NCBI RefSeq assembly: GCF_008808095.1
Contig: NZ_CP023396.1
Location: 1,302,001-1,366,000, forward strand
Direction: 5' to 3'
DNA length: 64,000 nucleotides
Source: Pseudoalteromonas ruthenica
GTDB lineage: Bacteria > Pseudomonadota > Gammaproteobacteria > Enterobacterales > Alteromonadaceae
In this document: piece by piece, positions 6,800 through 14,558 of the stretch
Layout of the letters: the number at the start of each line of letters is the position of its first letter
How positions within the stretch are numbered: position 1 is the stretch's first letter
Notes under the pieces: generated by a model
What the model was told of the DNA's origin: nothing
Seen by the model: the letters and a program-made list of their open reading frames with translations, nothing else
The model's database searches: none
Position numbers and translations under genes: made by a program

Positions 6800-8032
6800 T
6801 TAATCCTCGTCATTTTCATCATCGTCCGCATCATTAGCTTCATTATCATGTCGGGATGATTTCCATAGATCCTTCAGTTTTATATAGTGAACCAATTCAT
6901 TTCTTTCATTTATTCGTTTCTTAAGGTCTTGGAGCTCTTCGTCTTCCAGACTTCCGTACTGGTATTTAAGCTCTAAGCCTCGGAACTTATCGTATTCTTT
7001 AAACGACTTCAAAGCCTTTGTGAAATAGCGTTTCTCCAACTCTTTTTCAGAGAGATCTGATTCCAACTTCCGAGTAACTCGACCTAGTGATTGTAAGAAA
7101 GTTGTATTTGCATCTTGGATCGAACTGTCATGAACACCCAAATTCAGTATTTCCTTTCCACTTTCTAAGAAAGATGAAGTGTTGTACATATGAAATATAT
7201 CCAGATTTGCTTCTCGATATATTTCACTCTGTAAATTTGCATGAGGCCCAATTTGTTTTTTACCTCTAGATTCTAGGATGTACCACCAGTCTTCTTTCGA
7301 ATCATCTGTAACAAATATTACGTTTTTTATTCCCTCATCTTTAGCTTTATTTATGAGTTGCTTCCAGAGGATTAAATCGCCATATTGCCGTTCATATTTT
7401 AACCCGTTATACGAAAAGGTATTTTGCTCAGATTTTGACTTATTGTTATCCTTATATCCAGGAGGGATTTTATTTTCATATCGTTCCTTTCCCTCATTGT
7501 ATATACTTTCCAACCAGTCTTGGCTCTCAGGGGCATCTCCAACTTTGCCCTCAGTTAAGTCATTCAACTTTTCTCGTATCGAATCATGTGACCTAACACA
7601 GGGTTGCTTTTCATCCCAATAGGATACCGACTTTTTATAAGAGGATATCGACTTCCCAATCTCCTTATGCAGCTTTTCAGTGTTATCCTGAAGCCTAGGA
7701 AAGCGTCTCTTCAATGCCAATTGTTCAAAATCACCTTTGAATATCTTTTCAATTTTATCTAGGTTGTCGTTTATTTTATTAAAGATTCCTTTTTCATCTC
7801 TAATAACTTCGAGACGACGTCTTTGATATTCAAGACCCACATGAAATGGAATCCATAGCTTTTCTCCAAGCGAACCGAGTAGCTCGAAGAAATCTTCACG
7901 CGTTTGCTCTGCATAGCCGTATAAGTTAAGCAATACATTGGTATCGAGGACAAATAGCGTTTCTTCACTACCCCAAGCAGCTTGCAACTGCTCTTCTGTT
8001 GGGTTGTAAAACCCTTTAAAGCAATCTCTCAA
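6800..8032 (-). CDS. PIN-like domain protein, DUF4935/PIN_8 type (cassette gene)
   Basis: A 410-residue protein whose N-terminal 280 residues form a PIN-like ribonuclease fold. The acidic residues are in place: Asp-30 in VLDTN, Glu-68 in GLEYQ, Asp-219 in YGDLILW and Asp-243/244 in VTDDSKEDWW. A long charged helical insertion (about 75-210) lies between the second and third motifs, as in the DUF4935 group. The C-terminal 100 residues are charged, helical and end in an acidic Asp/Glu run. Known: PIN proteins cut RNA, and this subgroup is often found in defence-rich loci; the target is inferred only. No antitoxin partner is seen beside it. The start is TTG at 8032 with AGGTAGGT five bases upstream. 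Confidence 0.85.
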   Translation of the reverse strand: MRDCFKGFYNPTEEQLQAAWGSEETLFVLDTNVLLNLYGYAEQTREDFFELLGSLGEKLWIPFHVGLEYQRRRLEVIRDEKGIFNKINDNLDKIEKIFKGDFEQLALKRRFPRLQDNTEKLHKEIGKSISSYKKSVSYWDEKQPCVRSHDSIREKLNDLTEGKVGDAPESQDWLESIYNEGKERYENKIPPGYKDNNKSKSEQNTFSYNGLKYERQYGDLILWKQLINKAKDEGIKNVIFVTDDSKEDWWYILESRGKKQIGPHANLQSEIYREANLDIFHMYNTSSFLESGKEILNLGVHDSSIQDANTTFLQSLGRVTRKLESDLSEKELEKRYFTKALKSFKEYDKFRGLELKYQYGSLEDEELQDLKKRINERNELVHYIKLKDLWKSSRHDNEANDADDDENDED

Positions 8033-8056
8033 TTTGACCTACCTTGTGAGTGAGAA

Positions 8057-8155
8057 ATATAACGCCGTTGTAACCGGCAAATAAAAGTTGGCTAAAATTT
8101 GTGAGGCACGAACAAAGCCAACTGTTTTTTGTCCGCGTTTACAACTTTGTTATGC
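8057..8155 (-). other. attC site A
   Basis: On the array strand it runs from GCATAACAAAGTTGTAA to TTACAACGGCGTTATAT. Boxes ATAAC and GTTGTAA pair with their partners around three-base spacers. The loop arms TTGGCT/AGCCAA and the GAGGCACGAA loop make it a relative of sites C and D. It starts two bases after the stop of the first cassette gene. Confidence 0.92.
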
Positions 8156-8157
8156 AT

Positions 8158-8715
8158 TTACCATTTCAGACGCCTTAGGAATTCTATACTGCCGCCAACC
8201 AAAATAGTTAAAGTTAAATCATTTGTGTACCAAAACACTAAAACGTCTATGATTATATTAAGAGTTACCCAAATCGTGTTATATGCTAACTTCAACTCAG
8301 TAATCAAATGTAACTTTTGATTGTTTAACTTATAAAGTTGCTCGCCTTTTGAATGCTCTAACGAAGTTGATGTAACTCTTTTTAGCAACCTGTAGTGTTG
8401 TACATACTTTATTCTTAACAGATTGATTATACGTTCAGATAAAAATTTATTTATCATTGTAGACGGGATGAAATCTATTAAGGGCCTTTTCCACCCATTC
8501 GAATCACTACCAATAATAAATTCTTCGGACTCATAATTATATGATGAGGTGTTAGCTAACATTTCTAAAAGCTGCTCGCCTAAATAAATCTCAAGTAGAA
8601 GAAGTTTAAGCCAGGTATAAAAACTAATTGCCTTTCTCTTTCCAAGAAAGACTACTTTAAAGACACTATCCCTCAAACCAGACTCCCTGATGCATAACAG
8701 CTTATTAGCGTGCAT
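8158..8715 (-). CDS. Hypothetical protein, first cassette in array
   Basis: A 185-residue basic protein of no recognised family. Two moderately hydrophobic segments near the C-terminus (about residues 143-157 and 162-173, separated by WYTND) may form a membrane hairpin; the rest is charged and helical. The ATG at 8715 lacks a ribosome site and inner starts are possible (Met-52). Its stop abuts attC site A. Being at the proximal end it would be the cassette closest to an integron promoter if one existed. Confidence 0.6.
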   Translation of the reverse strand: MHANKLLCIRESGLRDSVFKVVFLGKRKAISFYTWLKLLLLEIYLGEQLLEMLANTSSYNYESEEFIIGSDSNGWKRPLIDFIPSTMINKFLSERIINLLRIKYVQHYRLLKRVTSTSLEHSKGEQLYKLNNQKLHLITELKLAYNTIWVTLNIIIDVLVFWYTNDLTLTILVGGSIEFLRRLKW

Positions 8716-9241
8716 TTCGGGTTAAACCAAATACTGAACCACGCTAACGTTCATTTAGTGTTAATAAATCATTAAGTTATCAGCTGGAGGTTCCTATGTC
8801 GATACGCAGTTGTGTGGTTGAAAACACACAATAAGATAATCGTGCCGAGATTGGCTCGCTACATATAAATAAATGGCTATATTTCAACACCTTAAAAATT
8901 TTATTGGTTTAGTCGCAGCTGATATTACTTTGCATAACACGCCTTGTTTTTGCTTTTTTGATAAAGGCCATCTTTAACGTTACATACAGCTTATTTTGGC
9001 TTTTTTATGCACTCATTTCTATTTTTAGAATCAGTAAGTACAGAGCCAAGAACAGGCGTTACAGCTTAGGAACGGAAAAGTTTACTTGATGTGGATAAGG
9101 GGTTTTAAACTTTTAAATGGATAAACAGACCCAGAGTCGTGGCACTGCTCAGCAAGCCAGCTACCTCAGTTTGCATCGCTATTCACCCTCTATTAATACC
9201 CCTTTTCTATAATTGCATTTTTATTCTCGCTATTGTTAATT
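8716..9241. other. Gene-free AT-rich stretch where intI/attI would be expected
   Basis: No frame above about 60 codons and no integrase motif is seen on either strand. Elements noted: a possible core GTTAGCG on the array strand near 8741-8748, a 12-codon frame with a perfect GGAGG site at 8786-8834, and a hairpin inside it. The promoter of the lipoprotein gene at 9242 must be near the right end. I see nothing else that can be named. Confidence 0.5.
8796..8834 (+). CDS. Possible 12-residue leader or remnant frame
   Basis: ATG at 8796 has GGAGG at the ideal five-base spacing, followed by 12 codons (MSIRSCVVENTQ) and TAA. The stop lies just after a hairpin with arms TTGTGTG (8810-8816) and CACACAA (8825-8831). 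It may be a leader peptide, the surviving 5' end of a lost gene, or chance; the strong ribosome site is the only support. Confidence 0.25.
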   Translation: MSIRSCVVENTQ

Positions 9242-10057
9242 ATGAAGCGTTTAGCCATTGTTACCGCCGTTCTGACTCTTGCCGCCTGTCATGTTGCTAC
9301 CGCACCAAGCGGTGAATCCACACCAGCAGACATTCCCACATCAACCCAATGTACCCAAGCTAATCTCAATGCAATTGAGCAGCTAGTCAGTACTGGCGAT
9401 GGCAGCGGACACGGGCCGGATATTGGCACTACGGAATGGGCAAACAGTGTAGAGTATCGTTTAGATATCAATAACCATGCAGATAAGCCGCCATTATTAA
9501 CACCGAACTGGTGCCAATGGGTGGCAAGCCAAGCGAACACCTCCGCCAGCTTTAACTGTGAGCAAGCACAAAGTGATATCGCCCGCCACGTATGCCAGTC
9601 GCCAAGGCTCAGTCAATTAGATGCGCAATTGGCCGACACCTTCGAAAAAGCACTGGCACAATCCGATAGCGACAAACATAAAAGCACGTTACGGGCCATG
9701 CAACGTGGTTGGATAAAAGGCCGTGATGCATGCTGGCAAGCAGATAACGTAAAACAGTGCATTATTGATGCCTATCAGCATCGCAACGCTTCACTGCAAG
9801 TGCAGTATCAACTCACCACGGCTGTGGACCACCTTCAGTATGATTGCGAGGGCAAACAGGTAAGTGTTGATTTTTATGATACCACGCCACAATTTATTGC
9901 CCTGCGCGAGGGTGAGCAACAATGGCTGATGCAGCGCGTGATTGCCGCCAGTGGTGCTAAATACCAAGGCCGCAATCAGGTTTTTTGGCAAAAAGGCGAT
10001 AGTGCCTTTGTGCAATGGCAGTACAACACGCCCATGCAGCAGTGCACTTTACGCTAA
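9242..10057 (+). CDS. Lipoprotein with LprI-like (DUF1311) and MliC-like domains; probable lysozyme inhibitor
   Basis: A 271-residue lipoprotein. The start at ATG 9242 is chosen over an upstream TTG because it gives a compact signal with lipobox LAAC (Cys-16). The region from about 100 to 190 carries the DUF1311/LprI Cys-rich helical domain (FNCEQAQSDIARHVCQSP, WIKGRDACW, CIIDAYQHR). The last 75 residues (YDCEGKQVSVDFYDT to MQQCTLR) match the MliC fold with its paired Cys. MliC and LprI proteins both block host or competitor lysozyme in the periplasm, so the fusion would offer two inhibitor modules on one lipid anchor. It overlaps the convergent VOC gene by four bases. Confidence 0.8.
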   Translation: MKRLAIVTAVLTLAACHVATAPSGESTPADIPTSTQCTQANLNAIEQLVSTGDGSGHGPDIGTTEWANSVEYRLDINNHADKPPLLTPNWCQWVASQANTSASFNCEQAQSDIARHVCQSPRLSQLDAQLADTFEKALAQSDSDKHKSTLRAMQRGWIKGRDACWQADNVKQCIIDAYQHRNASLQVQYQLTTAVDHLQYDCEGKQVSVDFYDTTPQFIALREGEQQWLMQRVIAASGAKYQGRNQVFWQKGDSAFVQWQYNTPMQQCTLR

Positions 10058-10413
10058 GCAGGCTCCGACCACACCGCAAACTCATTACCACTGGGCTCCA
10101 CAAAGTGAAACCGTCGCCCGCCGGGGAAATCGAATAATGCCGTGGAGATCTCACCTCCCGCTTGCTCTATCTTAGCTTGGGTTTGCGCAATATCGCTGGA
10201 ATAAAAAACCAATAATGCACTGCCTTTGCTGGTCTGAGCATTTAAGTCGCTGCGATAAAAGCCGCCATCAAGCCCTGCTCCGCTAAAGGCTGTGTAATCT
10301 GGGCCGTAGTCAGTAAATTGCCATGCAAAAACTTGGGTAAAGAATGCTTTTGTGGCCTCGAGGTCACGCGCAGGGTATTCCACATAGTTCAGCATTTCGT
10401 GATTATTTTTCAT
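10054..10413 (-). CDS. VOC (glyoxalase/bleomycin-resistance) superfamily protein
   Basis: A 119-residue protein with two babbb modules. The N-terminal module has MLNYVEYPARDLEATKAFFTQVFAW and the C-terminal one KIEQAGGEISTALFDFPGGRRFHFVEPSGNEFAVW, the signature of the YdcJ/PhnB-like VOC group. Such proteins bind metals or small ligands; no reaction can be inferred. Met-7 is an equally good start. It is downstream of glnS but separated from it by a terminator, so it has its own transcript. Confidence 0.85.
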   Translation of the reverse strand: MKNNHEMLNYVEYPARDLEATKAFFTQVFAWQFTDYGPDYTAFSGAGLDGGFYRSDLNAQTSKGSALLVFYSSDIAQTQAKIEQAGGEISTALFDFPGGRRFHFVEPSGNEFAVWSEPA

Positions 10414-10434
10414 CCTTGTCGCCTGCTATAAAAC

Positions 10435-10468
10435 AAAAAAGGTGCGCTAAGCATAGCGCACCTTTTTT
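10435..10468 (-). terminator. Rho-independent terminator of glnS
   Basis: A nine-base stem GGTGCGCTA/TAGCGCACC (10441-10462) with a four-base loop. It has runs of six A on the left and six T on the right, so it works on the minus strand for glnS and possibly both ways. Confidence 0.9.
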
Positions 10469-10506
10469 ATTGGTTCTACTGGGTTGCGTATTAACGCATA
10501 AAGGCC

Positions 10507-12183
10507 CTATTGGCCTTTATCTTGTTGCTCTATCTTAGCCCAAGAATCACGTAGCCCCACGGTTTGGTTAAACACTAAGTGTGCAAAGTGATCGTCACGG
10601 CAGAAATACCCGGTACGCTCAAACTGATACCCTTTTAGGGCAGCGGCTTCGCTTAAGCTAGGCTCTAATTTAGCGTTTTTAACCACTTTTAATGACTCTG
10701 GGTTAAGGGCATCGGTAATGTCCTCTGCCGCACCTGGGTTAGGCACATTGAATAAGCGGTCGTACTGACGCACTTCGGCTTCAATACAATGGCTGGCACT
10801 CACCCAGTGAATAACCCCTTTAACCTTGCGGCCATCGGCTGGGTTTTTGCCTAATGTTTCCGGATCATAAGAGCAATAAATAGTGGTGATATTGCCTTGC
10901 TCGTCTTCGTCAATGCGCTCTGCTTTAATCACATAAGCATTACGTAAACGCACTTCTTTGCCTAGCACTAAGCGCTTAAACTTCTTATTCGCTTCAACAC
11001 GGAAGTCTTCGCGTTCAATGAACACCTCGCGGGTAAATGGCAACTGACGCGAACCCATTTCTTCTTTGTTCGGATGATTAGGCGCATCGAGCATTTCCAC
11101 TTGCTCTTGTGGGTAATTTTCGATCACGACGCGCACCGGGTCCAATACCGCCACGGCACGTGGTGCGTTTTCATTTAAATCATCGCGAATACAGGCTTCA
11201 AGCATACCCATTTCCACTAGGTTATCTTGCTTGGTTACACCAATGCGCTTACAGAATTCACGAATAGAGCCTGGGGTGTAACCGCGTCGGCGTAGCCCGG
11301 CAATCGTTGGCATACGCGGGTCGTCCCAACCATCAACATGACCATCGACCACCAACTGATTAAGCTTACGCTTACTCATAATGGTGTACTCAAGGTTCAG
11401 TCGTGAAAACTCGATTTGCTGTGGGTGGCACTCTAGGCTGATATTATCTAACACCCAGTCGTATAAACGGCGGTTGTCTTGGAACTCCAAGGTACACAAT
11501 GAGTGGGTAATGCCTTCAAGCGCATCGCTAATACAATGGGTAAAGTCATACATTGGGTAAATGCACCACTTATCACCGGTTTGGTGGTGGTGGGCAAAAC
11601 GAATGCGATAAATAATCGGGTCGCGCAGCACCATAAAGGAACTGGCCATATCGATTTTGGCTCGCAGTACACACTCACCCTCTTTGAACTCACCGTTTTT
11701 CATTTTTTCGAATAACGCCAAGTTCTCCGCCACAGGTGTGTCGCGGTAAGGGCTGTTTTTACCCGGCTCTTTTAACGTGCCACGGTACTCGCGAGCTTGC
11801 TCTGGTGTTAAGAAACACACATAAGCGAGGCCTTTTTCAATAAGCTCAACAGCGTACTGATACAACTTGTCAAAGTAGTTAGAAGAGTATTGAATCTCAC
11901 CGCTCCACTGAAAACCCAACCAGTTCACGTCTTCTTTTATTGAGTTCACATAGTTGATGTCTTCTTTTTCTGGGTTGGTATCATCAAAGCGCAAATTACA
12001 CAGCCCGTTGTAGTCTTGTGCAATGCCAAAATTCAGGCAAATAGACTTGGCATGGCCAATGTGCAAAAAGCCATTTGGCTCGGGTGGAAAACGCGTGTGC
12101 GTTTGCTGATGTTTGCCTGAGGCTAAATCTGCGTCAATGATGTTACGAATAAAGTTCGTTGGGCGATTCTCAATCTCCGCCAT
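10507..12183 (-). CDS. glnS: Glutaminyl-tRNA synthetase
   Basis: A 558-residue class I synthetase that charges tRNA-Gln with glutamine in the cytosol. The N-terminal Rossmann fold has [15 protein letters not shown] with HIGH at residues 41-44, and the second signature appears as IMSKRKL near residue 268. The C-terminal anticodon-binding beta-barrels follow (from about 340 to 550). The length equals that of the E. coli enzyme (about 554). It ends before a strong terminator and is apparently monocistronic. Confidence 0.98.
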   Translation of the reverse strand: MAEIENRPTNFIRNIIDADLASGKHQQTHTRFPPEPNGFLHIGHAKSICLNFGIAQDYNGLCNLRFDDTNPEKEDINYVNSIKEDVNWLGFQWSGEIQYSSNYFDKLYQYAVELIEKGLAYVCFLTPEQAREYRGTLKEPGKNSPYRDTPVAENLALFEKMKNGEFKEGECVLRAKIDMASSFMVLRDPIIYRIRFAHHHQTGDKWCIYPMYDFTHCISDALEGITHSLCTLEFQDNRRLYDWVLDNISLECHPQQIEFSRLNLEYTIMSKRKLNQLVVDGHVDGWDDPRMPTIAGLRRRGYTPGSIREFCKRIGVTKQDNLVEMGMLEACIRDDLNENAPRAVAVLDPVRVVIENYPQEQVEMLDAPNHPNKEEMGSRQLPFTREVFIEREDFRVEANKKFKRLVLGKEVRLRNAYVIKAERIDEDEQGNITTIYCSYDPETLGKNPADGRKVKGVIHWVSASHCIEAEVRQYDRLFNVPNPGAAEDITDALNPESLKVVKNAKLEPSLSEAAALKGYQFERTGYFCRDDHFAHLVFNQTVGLRDSWAKIEQQDKGQ

Positions 12184-12268
12184 TGGGATACTTTCCTCTG
12201 AATTCTGCGTGACTTATAACCCACGCATTATGACAAATACTGCGCTTAACTTACAGCTTTTAGTAAGG

Positions 12269-12661
12269 TCACACCAGCTTTAATTCAACGGTGTTGCCGT
12301 CTGGGTCAAGAATGTATAAAGAACGACCAAAACCAGTGGCCCCGTAGCGCTCAGCGAACTGCAACGACTGGTTTACGCCTTTGGCTTTTAAGGTGCGGAT
12401 CACCGCCTGTTCGCTCGCGGCGCTGATTTGCAAGCAAAAATGCGCCAGTGGCGAGGTGCGCACCTGCACCGGTTGCTTGCTATCTAAGCTACCCTGAGTA
12501 CTTAGAATATCAATCAGGGCTTGGCCGGCGCGCAACTGATACAACCCCTCTTGCTCCAATACGCGCTCTAACTGAGCGCCAAGTACTTCCTCGTAAAATG
12601 CGCACATGCGAGGTACATCATCGGTGCGCAGCACAACATGGTCTAGCCCGTGTAATTGCAT
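12269..12661 (-). CDS. VOC (glyoxalase-like) family protein
   Basis: A 130-residue protein: LHGLDHVVLRTDDVPRMCAFYEEVLGA opens the first module and LYILDPDGNTVELKLV closes the second, with the metal-ligand type His-8 and Glu-127. It resembles the virulence-protein/glyoxalase I-like group (YwbC/ElbB-type annotation varies). ATG at 12661 has GGAG eight bases upstream. It is transcribed upstream of glnS with an 85-base gap and could be co-transcribed. The substrate is unknown. Confidence 0.85.
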   Translation of the reverse strand: MQLHGLDHVVLRTDDVPRMCAFYEEVLGAQLERVLEQEGLYQLRAGQALIDILSTQGSLDSKQPVQVRTSPLAHFCLQISAASEQAVIRTLKAKGVNQSLQFAERYGATGFGRSLYILDPDGNTVELKLV

Positions 12662-12753
12662 TGAATGCTCCTTTTATTGATTAGGATCTAATCACTGTGC
12701 GTCACGCTAAGCTATGCTACAGAGACATTCATTACAACGCTAAAGGAGCCGTG

Positions 12754-13179
12754 ATGCAATTGCATACTGCTGCAGATTTAATGACCCCAGCGCCGCTGAC
12801 CGTAACCGCTGATGCCTCGTTGCATGATGCCCATGCATTAATGCGTGAGCACAATATTCGCCATATTCCCGTCACCGATGAACACGGCACACTTGTTGGC
12901 ATGCTGACGCAAAAACTGATGATTGCCCAAGTGATGCGCATTATTTCAGTGTTTGGTGCACCGGCACTTGAGCGCAAAGAGAAACAAACGCAAGTGGGCG
13001 ATATCATGCTTCAAGATTTTGATACCGTGGCTCCCGGTGATGCTTTAAGCGATATCGCCGAATTTTTTCTCAATAACCGTCATGGCTGTATGCCGGTGGT
13101 TGAGGAGCAAAAACTGCTCGGCATACTCACCTCTTCGGACTTTGTGCGCCTAAGCGTTGAGCTGTTGAAAAAGTCATAA
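12754..13179 (+). CDS. CBS-domain pair protein
   Basis: A 141-residue protein made of two CBS motifs (about residues 7-60 and 82-138), the first with ADLMTPAPLTVTADASLHDAHALMREHNIRHIPV and the second with VGDIMLQDFDTVAPGDALSDIAEFFLNNRHGCMPVV. CBS pairs sense adenosine nucleotides and regulate a partner. The start at 12754 is set by AAAGGAG just upstream; GTG at 12751 is in the same frame. It stands alone and divergent from the VOC gene, so the partner is unknown. Confidence 0.9.
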   Translation: MQLHTAADLMTPAPLTVTADASLHDAHALMREHNIRHIPVTDEHGTLVGMLTQKLMIAQVMRIISVFGAPALERKEKQTQVGDIMLQDFDTVAPGDALSDIAEFFLNNRHGCMPVVEEQKLLGILTSSDFVRLSVELLKKS

Positions 13180-13263
13180 AAGTTTAATCTAGCGCAACAT
13201 CGCTGACATTTATCTGCCCTACACTTGAGGCGAATTTAACAAACCTAGGAACAAGGAATAACC

Positions 13264-14328
13264 ATGGCTTCACAGAATCAACATCGCGTTTATATACCGA
13301 CCAATGCTCGCGCCAACCAGTATATTCTCGCCGAGTTTAAACCGGATGATGATTTTTACGCCTGCTTTAGCGATTATCGCAGCGCATATCAGCGCGTTGC
13401 CCGACAACTGTTCGCGTTATGTGACGATGCCGAGCTCTACAATGTGCACATGCTGGTCAACGACAAGCTGCCCATTGTGCGCTTTCATGAAGAGGCATAT
13501 TGCTTAGAGACTCAACGTCAGCAGCTGTTTTTTTATAATCCGCGATATCACGAGGCTCATCAGCTACATGGCTGCTGCGAAAGCCGAGCACGCAAAGTAC
13601 GGTTGCTATTCCTCGCTACAGGTGAAGACATTCGTGCCCATTCTGCCGATTTTCACCGCCGCGTTGCCAAGGTGCTAAGTGCACTGCAAGAGCAACTTCC
13701 CGGCGACGCCAACAAGTTGAAAGTGCGTGACCATCAGCACCTAACCTATGATTTGTTCGCCCGCGCCAAAGGGCATAAAGAGAGCTATGGATATAAACTT
13801 AGAGCACTGGCACCACGCTATGAAGCCCGTGGCTGCCCCTTACCCAGCCATCGCGACCTGACTTATGCGCGTTTTACTTTGCCACTCACACGGCAGTTAA
13901 AAACGCAGCTATTGGATGCCAGCGCCACGGATTACGGAAACTTTTATAGCCATATTGAAGATGCGTTTATCAGCGCCTGTGAAGCCAAGCGCCTACCGCG
14001 CCGCGCAATGGTGGCCAATGGCCGCACACCGCTTATTCGCCATCGTGATATCGACACCAGTGCTCACAATGAGGAACTGGAAAAGCTCAGCTTTGAACCC
14101 GGCAAAGGCGAAACCCAAAGTCATGTGCTTTTTGATGCCGCCAACTTGGTACAGAGCATTGATTTTGTGATTGTTGCCGGCGTCGAGGATCATCATGATA
14201 TGGGCTATGGCCGCTTTATGAATCAAGTCGAGAGCGTGATCAAGGCGCTGTGTAATAGCTTACAGGTGAACCCAGAGCGCCAAGATATCAACACCCGCTT
14301 TTATCAGCACCTGAGCTACAGCCTATAA
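13264..14328 (+). CDS. DUF3083 family protein
   Basis: A 354-residue soluble protein with no catalytic motif that I can identify; the overall sequence (opening HRVYIPTNARANQYILAEF, closing DINTRFYQHLSYSL) resembles the DUF3083 family known from Shewanella and Pseudoalteromonas. The start has AAGGAATAACC upstream. A hairpin terminator follows 20 bases after the stop, so it is monocistronic. Function is not known. The family assignment supports an Alteromonadales host. Confidence 0.75.
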   Translation: MASQNQHRVYIPTNARANQYILAEFKPDDDFYACFSDYRSAYQRVARQLFALCDDAELYNVHMLVNDKLPIVRFHEEAYCLETQRQQLFFYNPRYHEAHQLHGCCESRARKVRLLFLATGEDIRAHSADFHRRVAKVLSALQEQLPGDANKLKVRDHQHLTYDLFARAKGHKESYGYKLRALAPRYEARGCPLPSHRDLTYARFTLPLTRQLKTQLLDASATDYGNFYSHIEDAFISACEAKRLPRRAMVANGRTPLIRHRDIDTSAHNEELEKLSFEPGKGETQSHVLFDAANLVQSIDFVIVAGVEDHHDMGYGRFMNQVESVIKALCNSLQVNPERQDINTRFYQHLSYSL

Positions 14329-14349
14329 CTGCACGATAAAAACAATAAC

Positions 14350-14377
14350 AAGGCCGCTATTGAGCGGCCTTTTTTGT
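14350..14377 (+). terminator. Rho-independent terminator after the DUF3083 gene
   Basis: A nine-base stem AAGGCCGCT/AGCGGCCTT with loop ATTG followed by TTTTTG. Confidence 0.9.
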
Positions 14378-14424
14378 TGCTTGGTTCAGTCCCTTACCAG
14401 CCTAATTTAGCGTGTTATCCCCTC

Positions 14425-14445
14425 CGTAAAAAAGACTTTTTTACG
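14425..14445. repeat. Perfect 21-base palindrome upstream of the first RND operon
   Basis: Arms CGTAAAAAAG and CTTTTTTACG around a single A. It lies beyond the terminator and about 40 bases before the operator cluster. It could be a second terminator hairpin or a protein site. Confidence 0.5.
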
Positions 14446-14465
14446 CTTTATATCAACACCTTAAA

Positions 14466-14485
14466 AGTAAACGAGATAGTTTACC
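14466..14485. promoter_or_regulatory. Second operator-like palindrome of the first RND operon
   Basis: AGTAAAC, six bases, GTTTACC. This is 15 of 20 identical to the site at 43308-43327 upstream of the second RND operon, so it may be bound by the TetR protein at 42666-43247. Confidence 0.55.
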
Positions 14486-14490
14486 TTGCT

Positions 14491-14510
14491 TACATACATT
14501 CATGTATGTA
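14491..14510. promoter_or_regulatory. AcrR-type operator
   Basis: TACATACATTCATGTATGTA closely matches the known AcrR operator of acrAB in enterobacteria (TACATACA ... TGTATGTA). It sits 49 bases before the adaptor start, within the presumed promoter. The matching repressor is the AcrR-like gene at 18810-19430. Confidence 0.85.
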
Positions 14511-14558
14511 TATTCCTGCTCTAGTCGGTTTAATAAATTGTTCAGCTAAAGGTAGGTT

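Larger units (their letters stand above)
590..8715 (-). mobile_element. Integron gene-cassette array without a visible integrase
   Basis: Eight minus-strand units each have one gene (or none) followed by an attC-like site. On the array strand the sites begin with TAACAA or TAACAAG and end with GCGTT plus three to four bases, with paired inner boxes and an unpaired three-base spacer, which is the defining attC layout. Four genes (stops at 695, 1184, 4055 and 6147) stop inside the attC boundary, and other genes start 7 to 42 bases after the preceding attC, which leaves little room for promoters. Base composition is clearly more AT-rich than the DNA to the right. By array direction the integrase would lie to the right of 8715, but none is there, so this is a CALIN-type cluster or the tail of a degraded chromosomal integron. 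Confidence 0.88.

Noticed and set aside
8974..9062. attC-like pair TTTAAC ... GGCGTTACAG on the plus strand
   Set aside because: The TTGGCT/AGCCAA arms pair but the outer boxes do not align and the direction is opposite to the array; likely chance.
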